Source: Rhizobium sp. 18065 (GTDB lineage: Bacteria; Pseudomonadota; Alphaproteobacteria; Rhizobiales; Rhizobiaceae). From it: DNA of 64,000 bases. The stretch lies in assembly GCF_902706095.1 (NCBI RefSeq), contig NZ_CACSJP010000001.1, positions 558,001 to 622,000 of the forward strand, in the 5' to 3' direction. The notes below the pieces were generated by a model, which made no database searches, was not told the origin of the DNA, and saw only the letters and a program-made list of their open reading frames with translations. The position numbers were made by a program, and so were the translations under genes. The number at the start of each line of letters is the position of its first letter. The stretch's first letter is position 1. Positions 60,350 to 64,000 of the stretch are shown piece after piece.

Positions 60350-61267
60350 TTACCGCATTTCTTGGAAGGCGGACGAGGCTGAGCTGAAGCGGCTGAGAAT
60401 GCCGGCGATCCGTTCGCGGTTGGCCGCCGATACCTGCACCATAGGCAGGCGCATTTCCGGTCCTGCGAGGTTGGAGAGCGCCAGCGCCGCCTTGACCGGT
60501 CCAGGATTGGATTCGATGAACATACCGTCGGTGAGCTCTGCGATCAGTTCATGCAGTGCAAGCGCCCGAGCCGTATCGCCGGCCTTCCAGGCTTCCACCA
60601 GTTGCACCATCTCGCGCGGCGCGACATTGGCTACGACACTGGTGACGCCGACAGCGCCGAGCGACAGGAAGGGCAGGGTAAGTCCGTCATCGCCGGAATG
60701 GATAATCAGGCGTTCGCCGCAGGCGGCACGCAACTGGGTAACGCGGCCGGCTGATCCACCGGCTTCCTTGATTGCGATGATGTTGTCGTGGCGCTCGAGC
60801 AGCTGTGCGCAGGTCTCCGACGCGATTTCCACGCCGCAGCGCCCGGGGACCGAATAAAGCATGACTGGCAGCGATGTCGCCTCAGCTGCTGCGCCGTAGT
60901 GCGCGGCGAGGCCCGCCTGGGTTGGCTTGTTGTAGTAGGGCGTGACGATCAGTACGGCGTCTGCGCCGGCCTGTTCTGCCCGTCTCACCTTGTCGATTGT
61001 CTTTTTCGTGTCGTTGGCGCCGGCGCCGGCCATTACCAGGGCGCGTCCGCCTGCCAGCGTCACAGTGCGGGCGATCAGCGCATCGGCCTCCTCGTCGGAA
61101 AGCGTCGCCGCCTCACCGGTCGTGCCGACCGGAACGAGGCCTGCTACACCGGCTTCGATCTGGCGTTCAACCAGCGCGTCATAGGCGGCCGTATCGACGA
61201 CCCCGTCCTTGAAAGGCGTGATGAGGGCGGTGAATACGCCGTTGAAGCATTTGTGAAGATCCTGCAT
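60350..61267 (-). CDS. DapA-like (DHDPS/NAL superfamily) aldolase or dehydratase
   Basis: A 305-residue TIM-barrel enzyme. Class I aldolase residues are conserved: VPVGTTGEAATLSDEE (T-T pair), VTPYYNKPTQ, LYSVPGRCGVEI (catalytic Tyr and the Arg) and the Schiff-base lysine in IIAIKEAGG (about 163). The ATG at 61267 has AGGA 8 bases upstream; an ATG at 61273 is possible. It may be a true dihydrodipicolinate synthase, but its place among catabolic genes makes a paralogue (for example an imino-acid deaminase or keto-acid aldolase) at least as likely. Confidence 0.85.
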   Translation of the reverse strand: MQDLHKCFNGVFTALITPFKDGVVDTAAYDALVERQIEAGVAGLVPVGTTGEAATLSDEEADALIARTVTLAGGRALVMAGAGANDTKKTIDKVRRAEQAGADAVLIVTPYYNKPTQAGLAAHYGAAAEATSLPVMLYSVPGRCGVEIASETCAQLLERHDNIIAIKEAGGSAGRVTQLRAACGERLIIHSGDDGLTLPFLSLGAVGVTSVVANVAPREMVQLVEAWKAGDTARALALHELIAELTDGMFIESNPGPVKAALALSNLAGPEMRLPMVQVSAANRERIAGILSRFSSASSAFQEMR

Positions 61268-61290
61268 TGTCATGTTCCTCTCTAGTATCA

Positions 61291-62034
61291 TCAATCGTTT
61301 AGGCTGTCCGCCAGGCAGTAGCGGCCTGCAGGACGAGGTCGGGAAATCAGCCATTGCGCGGCAGTGAGCGCTCCTTCGGCATAGGCTGCGAGTGTGTGCA
61401 CGCGGTAGGTGAACACGCCCTTGGCCGAGCCCATGTCGAACCGGATCTCGTTCATGCCGGCCGTGTCTCCCTCGCGGCTGACGACGATCGCCGGTTCCGG
61501 CGCGGCAAAGCCCATGACCCGGCTTCGTGCTTCGAACACCTGGCGTGCCAGCTGGCGTGAGGTACCGGACGGTTCTGCCTTTTTGCGGGCATGGTAGGTC
61601 TCGCCGATGATCGCCTCGGCGTCCGGCATGCGCCGGGCGAAGTCCAATGCCGCCAATCGAAAGGCTTCGAAGCCATGGGCAAAGTTGGCGCTGACCAGCA
61701 TCGGGCGATGGGCACAAGACACAGTCAGCCGCTTATCCTCCTCAGGTGTGAAACCCGTGGTGCCGATCACCATCGGGATTGCCGTGGTGCCGATTTCTTC
61801 CTGCAAGGCGAGGCTTGCGGCCGGGGTAGAAAAATCGATCATCACGTCGCAATGGCTCTTCATCGCCGCATCGGCCGGGCGGTATTCAATGCTGCCGCCG
61901 GCGACCGGGGTACCGACAAGGCGCGATCCGGGCGACACCAGTGCCGCCGCCAGTTCCAATCCCGGATTGGCGAGGATCAATTCGACCAGCCGGGTTCCGA
62001 CCCTGCCCGATGCTCCCATGATGGCGACACGCAT
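61291..62034 (-). CDS. DapB-like dihydrodipicolinate reductase family protein
   Basis: A 247-residue protein starting MRVAIMGASGRVGTRLVELI at 62032-62034, GAGGAG upstream. It has the Rossmann G-x-x-G-x-x-G and GTTGFTPEEDKRL. The DapB active-site segment reads ETYHARKKAEPSGTS where E. coli has EAHHRHKVDAPSGTA. Lys163 and the PSGT stay but His159 is replaced by Tyr, which may change the chemistry. Like its DapA-like neighbour it may reduce a different imine in catabolism rather than make lysine. Confidence 0.85.
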   Translation of the reverse strand: MRVAIMGASGRVGTRLVELILANPGLELAAALVSPGSRLVGTPVAGGSIEYRPADAAMKSHCDVMIDFSTPAASLALQEEIGTTAIPMVIGTTGFTPEEDKRLTVSCAHRPMLVSANFAHGFEAFRLAALDFARRMPDAEAIIGETYHARKKAEPSGTSRQLARQVFEARSRVMGFAAPEPAIVVSREGDTAGMNEIRFDMGSAKGVFTYRVHTLAAYAEGALTAAQWLISRPRPAGRYCLADSLND

Positions 62035-62045
62035 GACCACTCTCC

Positions 62046-63464
62046 TCAGTCGATCACGACTTTGGTCTCCGACATTTCCCGTAGCGCGATGCGAACACCC
62101 TCGCGGCCGAGGCCGGAGCGCTTGACGCCACCGAAGGGCACGTGTTCGGCGCGGAAATCCGGGCCTTCGTTGATCATCACGCCGCCGACGATCAGGTCGC
62201 GCGAGAATGTCTTGATCAGTGCATGGTCATTGGTGAACACGCCGGCCTGCAAGCCGTAGGCACCGGCATTGACCTCGGCGATCGCCGTCCTTGGGTCCGT
62301 GAAACTGCGGATTGCTATGATTGGGCCGAAGGTCTCGTCGGCGATGACAGGCGCGTCGACGGCAACCTCTGAGATGACGGTCGGGGCAAAGACCGTGCCG
62401 TCATGGGTGCCGCCGGTCAGCAGCTTGCCGCCATGGCCTGAAATGCTGGCATTGACGCGCGCGGCCACGGCCTCGGCCGCATCAAGATCGATGACCGTAC
62501 CCATGTCGGTGTCGTCGCTCGATGGATCGCCGAACTCGACGGCGTCGACGGCGGCGAGAAGCTTCTCGGTGAAGACCTTCTCGATGTCCCGATGCAGGTA
62601 GAGCTTCTTGACCGCCGCACAGCTCTGTCCGGCGATCTCGAAGCGGTGGCCGATGGTGGTCGCTACGGCCTTGTCCAGGTCTGCGTCGGGAAGCACGAAC
62701 AGCGGATCGTTGCCGCCCAGCTCCATCAGGCAGCGAATGAGCCCGCTGGCATTCTTGAGAGCAAGGCCCGCACCTGGCCCGCCGGTGAACGACAGAAGGT
62801 CGATCGGCGAGCGGGCCAGCGACAGGGCAGCATCTGCCGCGCCGTGCACGATCTGGAACAGGTCGGCCGGCCAGCCGGCTTTCAGCGCCAGTTCGCGCAA
62901 ACGTGCTGCGGCAAGCGGTGCCTTGGGAGACGGTTTCGCAACCACGGCATTGCCTGCGGCAATCGCAGGCCCGAGCTTATGGCAAAGCAGGTTGAGCGGA
63001 TAGTTGAAGGGTGTGATCGCTCCCACCACGCCGACGGGTTCGTAGGTTATCGTCGCCAGCCGGTCCGCGCCACCCTCGACGATCGCGCAGTGCAACGCTT
63101 CGCCGTCGAGGAAGGTGCCGGCATCGCCGGAGAGCTTCAGTGTGTTCTGGGCGCGGCGCACCTCGTTGCGCGCCTCTCGAATCGTCTTGCCCATCTCGCT
63201 GGAGATGATGCGCGCCAGGCTTTCGGCGTCTGCGGCAATCTCTGCTGCGAGCGCGTTCAGCAAGGCGCGGCGGACCGCCGGTGTCGATCGGCGGAATTCC
63301 CACTGAGCCGCCTTGGCGCGGATGACGGCGGCGGTGATCTCGGCGGTCGAGCTCACGGCAATTTCGCCGACCGGGGAACCGTCAAAGGGATTGCGGACCA
63401 GGATCGCATTGGGTGTATCAAGAGCCAGGCGCTGGGCTTGCGTCATGTCGGTAAACCTCGTCAT
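62046..63464 (-). CDS. NAD(P)-dependent aldehyde dehydrogenase
   Basis: A 472-residue ALDH starting MTRFTDMTQAQRL at 63464, overlapping the upstream oxidoreductase stop by four bases; an ATG at 63446 has a better ribosome binding site (GAGG). Catalytic glutamate in LMELGGNDPLFVLPDADL and catalytic cysteine in IAGQSCAAVKKLY are present, as are ITPFNYPLN and VPFGGVKRSGLGREG. It probably oxidises a semialdehyde from an amino-acid pathway, as alpha-ketoglutarate or glutarate semialdehyde dehydrogenases do. It is part of one reverse-strand operon with the DapB-like and DapA-like genes. Confidence 0.93.
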   Translation of the reverse strand: MTRFTDMTQAQRLALDTPNAILVRNPFDGSPVGEIAVSSTAEITAAVIRAKAAQWEFRRSTPAVRRALLNALAAEIAADAESLARIISSEMGKTIREARNEVRRAQNTLKLSGDAGTFLDGEALHCAIVEGGADRLATITYEPVGVVGAITPFNYPLNLLCHKLGPAIAAGNAVVAKPSPKAPLAAARLRELALKAGWPADLFQIVHGAADAALSLARSPIDLLSFTGGPGAGLALKNASGLIRCLMELGGNDPLFVLPDADLDKAVATTIGHRFEIAGQSCAAVKKLYLHRDIEKVFTEKLLAAVDAVEFGDPSSDDTDMGTVIDLDAAEAVAARVNASISGHGGKLLTGGTHDGTVFAPTVISEVAVDAPVIADETFGPIIAIRSFTDPRTAIAEVNAGAYGLQAGVFTNDHALIKTFSRDLIVGGVMINEGPDFRAEHVPFGGVKRSGLGREGVRIALREMSETKVVID

Positions 63465-64000
63465 TTGTTTTCTGTGTTTGTGGGGATGGCGCCGGTCAGC
63501 GCTGCGATGGAAACGGGACGCACCGGCCAGCGGCGACCGGTCAGGTCCTCGGGCGACGGCCCGGGCTTGCCTGGTTTCAATTCGGCCATCAGCGCGGCCG
63601 TATTGGCGGCGCAGAAACGCCCCTGGCAGGCGCCCATGGCAAAGCGGCCATTGTGCTTGACCTCTCGGCCGCTCAACCGATCCGGCTGGTTGCAGAGCCG
63701 CCGTAAGTCGCCGACGGTCTTTCCTTCGCAGCGGCAAAGGAGGGTTTCGTCCGGCAGGGATGAAAGCTGTGGTACGCCGTGGATCGGCGCAAAGAGAGCC
63801 GCCAGGGTCGCTTGCGCCATGCGGGCGCGTTTGATTTCTCGGCCAAGCTCTGCGCCGTCGCGGTTGCCCGACAAAAGGTCCGCGACGCTGCGGCCCGCGT
63901 GCCGTCCGTCCACCTCTGCGGCGAAGGCACCGAGCGCCTCGCGGCAATCCCCGGCCCTGACGATCAAAGGTCCTGACGTCGTGTCTGTCTTCTCTGTCGG
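63461..64000 (-). CDS. FAD-dependent oxidoreductase with [2Fe-2S] BFD-type domain (C-terminal part)
   Basis: The frame is open to the window edge, so only the last 179 residues are seen. They carry the four cysteines of a BFD-like [2Fe-2S] domain: LLCRCEGKTVGDLR and FAMGACQGRFCAANT. This follows an N-terminal TSGPLIVRAGDCREALGAFA part that closes the FAD domain of opine oxidase/hydrogen-cyanide-synthase/D-hydroxyproline dehydrogenase alpha-type subunits. Such enzymes oxidise amino or imino acids and pass electrons to the membrane. It overlaps the ALDH gene start and is the first seen gene of the operon. Confidence 0.85.
   Translation of the reverse strand, partial: PTEKTDTTSGPLIVRAGDCREALGAFAAEVDGRHAGRSVADLLSGNRDGAELGREIKRARMAQATLAALFAPIHGVPQLSSLPDETLLCRCEGKTVGDLRRLCNQPDRLSGREVKHNGRFAMGACQGRFCAANTAALMAELKPGKPGPSPEDLTGRRWPVRPVSIAALTGAIPTNTENK

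Noticed and set aside
61268..61717. N-terminal extension of the DapA-like protein by about 150 codons
   Set aside because: The upstream frame is antisense-like, overlaps the DapB-like gene and adds sequence absent from the family; a ribosome binding site supports the start at 61267.
1..64000. CRISPR array
   Set aside because: No regularly spaced 20-40-base direct repeats were seen on reading the window.

Overview
The window reads as chromosomal DNA of a member of the Rhizobiaceae (Alphaproteobacteria, Hyphomicrobiales). The strongest reason is the block at 27676-33885: a small conserved gene, murA, a DUF2948 gene, hisD, a UPF0262 gene, a low-molecular-weight phosphatase, infA, maf, yacG and tRNA-Phe. 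This is the order I know from Rhizobium-type genomes. GC-rich coding, a DUF1127 protein and many ABC transporters fit the same group. I cannot name the species.

Layout. 1-2904: chromosomal flank with a truncated gene, a DUF1127 gene and lower-GC accessory material (DUF5343 gene, small or broken ORFs). 2905-27458: a 24.5-kb integrated island bounded by 25-bp direct repeats made of the 3' end of tRNA-Thr(GGT). Its tyrosine integrase (25772-27343) lies next to the intact tRNA (27436-27510). Short TGTAACG repeats beside both ends look like integrase arm sites. The island carries an iron/heme-type uptake operon (TonB receptor, SbmA/BacA-like ABC protein, HutX-like and ChaN-like proteins), a possible replication or regulatory region with GTAAAC repeats, a PD-(D/E)XK nuclease behind a frameshifted small gene, a ClpP-like/PAN-domain exported protein, a complete type I restriction system (hsdM-hsdS-hsdR) with a YgjP-like metalloprotease, and phage-type accessory genes. 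27676-33885: core genes. 34067-34720: an integrase relic beside tRNA-Phe.

34736-49259: the most interesting part. Two operons flank a LacI-type regulator gene. The left one encodes an inositol-monophosphatase-family enzyme, a dual-specificity-like phosphatase, a metallophosphoesterase and a Na/Pi transporter. The right one encodes a fused FbpB/AfuB-type permease, an ATPase, three tandem paralogous binding proteins, then a second inositol-monophosphatase-family enzyme and a second dual-specificity-like phosphatase. None of the phosphatases has a signal peptide. Together they suggest import of an intact phosphoester (an inositol phosphate or sugar phosphate is my best guess), stepwise dephosphorylation in the cytoplasm and disposal of the released phosphate. 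A LacI operator-like palindrome overlaps the promoter of the left operon, and its CGCGTGCA core recurs near the regulator gene.

49385-50369: small membrane proteins. 51136-57449: a HisD paralogue (HpsN-like) divergent from an XRE-cupin regulator and a PotABCD-type ABC transporter. 57613-64000: a reverse-strand catabolic cluster of an FAD/[2Fe-2S] oxidoreductase (cut by the window end), aldehyde dehydrogenase, DapB-like and DapA-like enzymes, an amino-acid-type permease and ATPase, and a saccharopine-dehydrogenase-like protein. It probably degrades an amino or imino acid or an opine-like compound.
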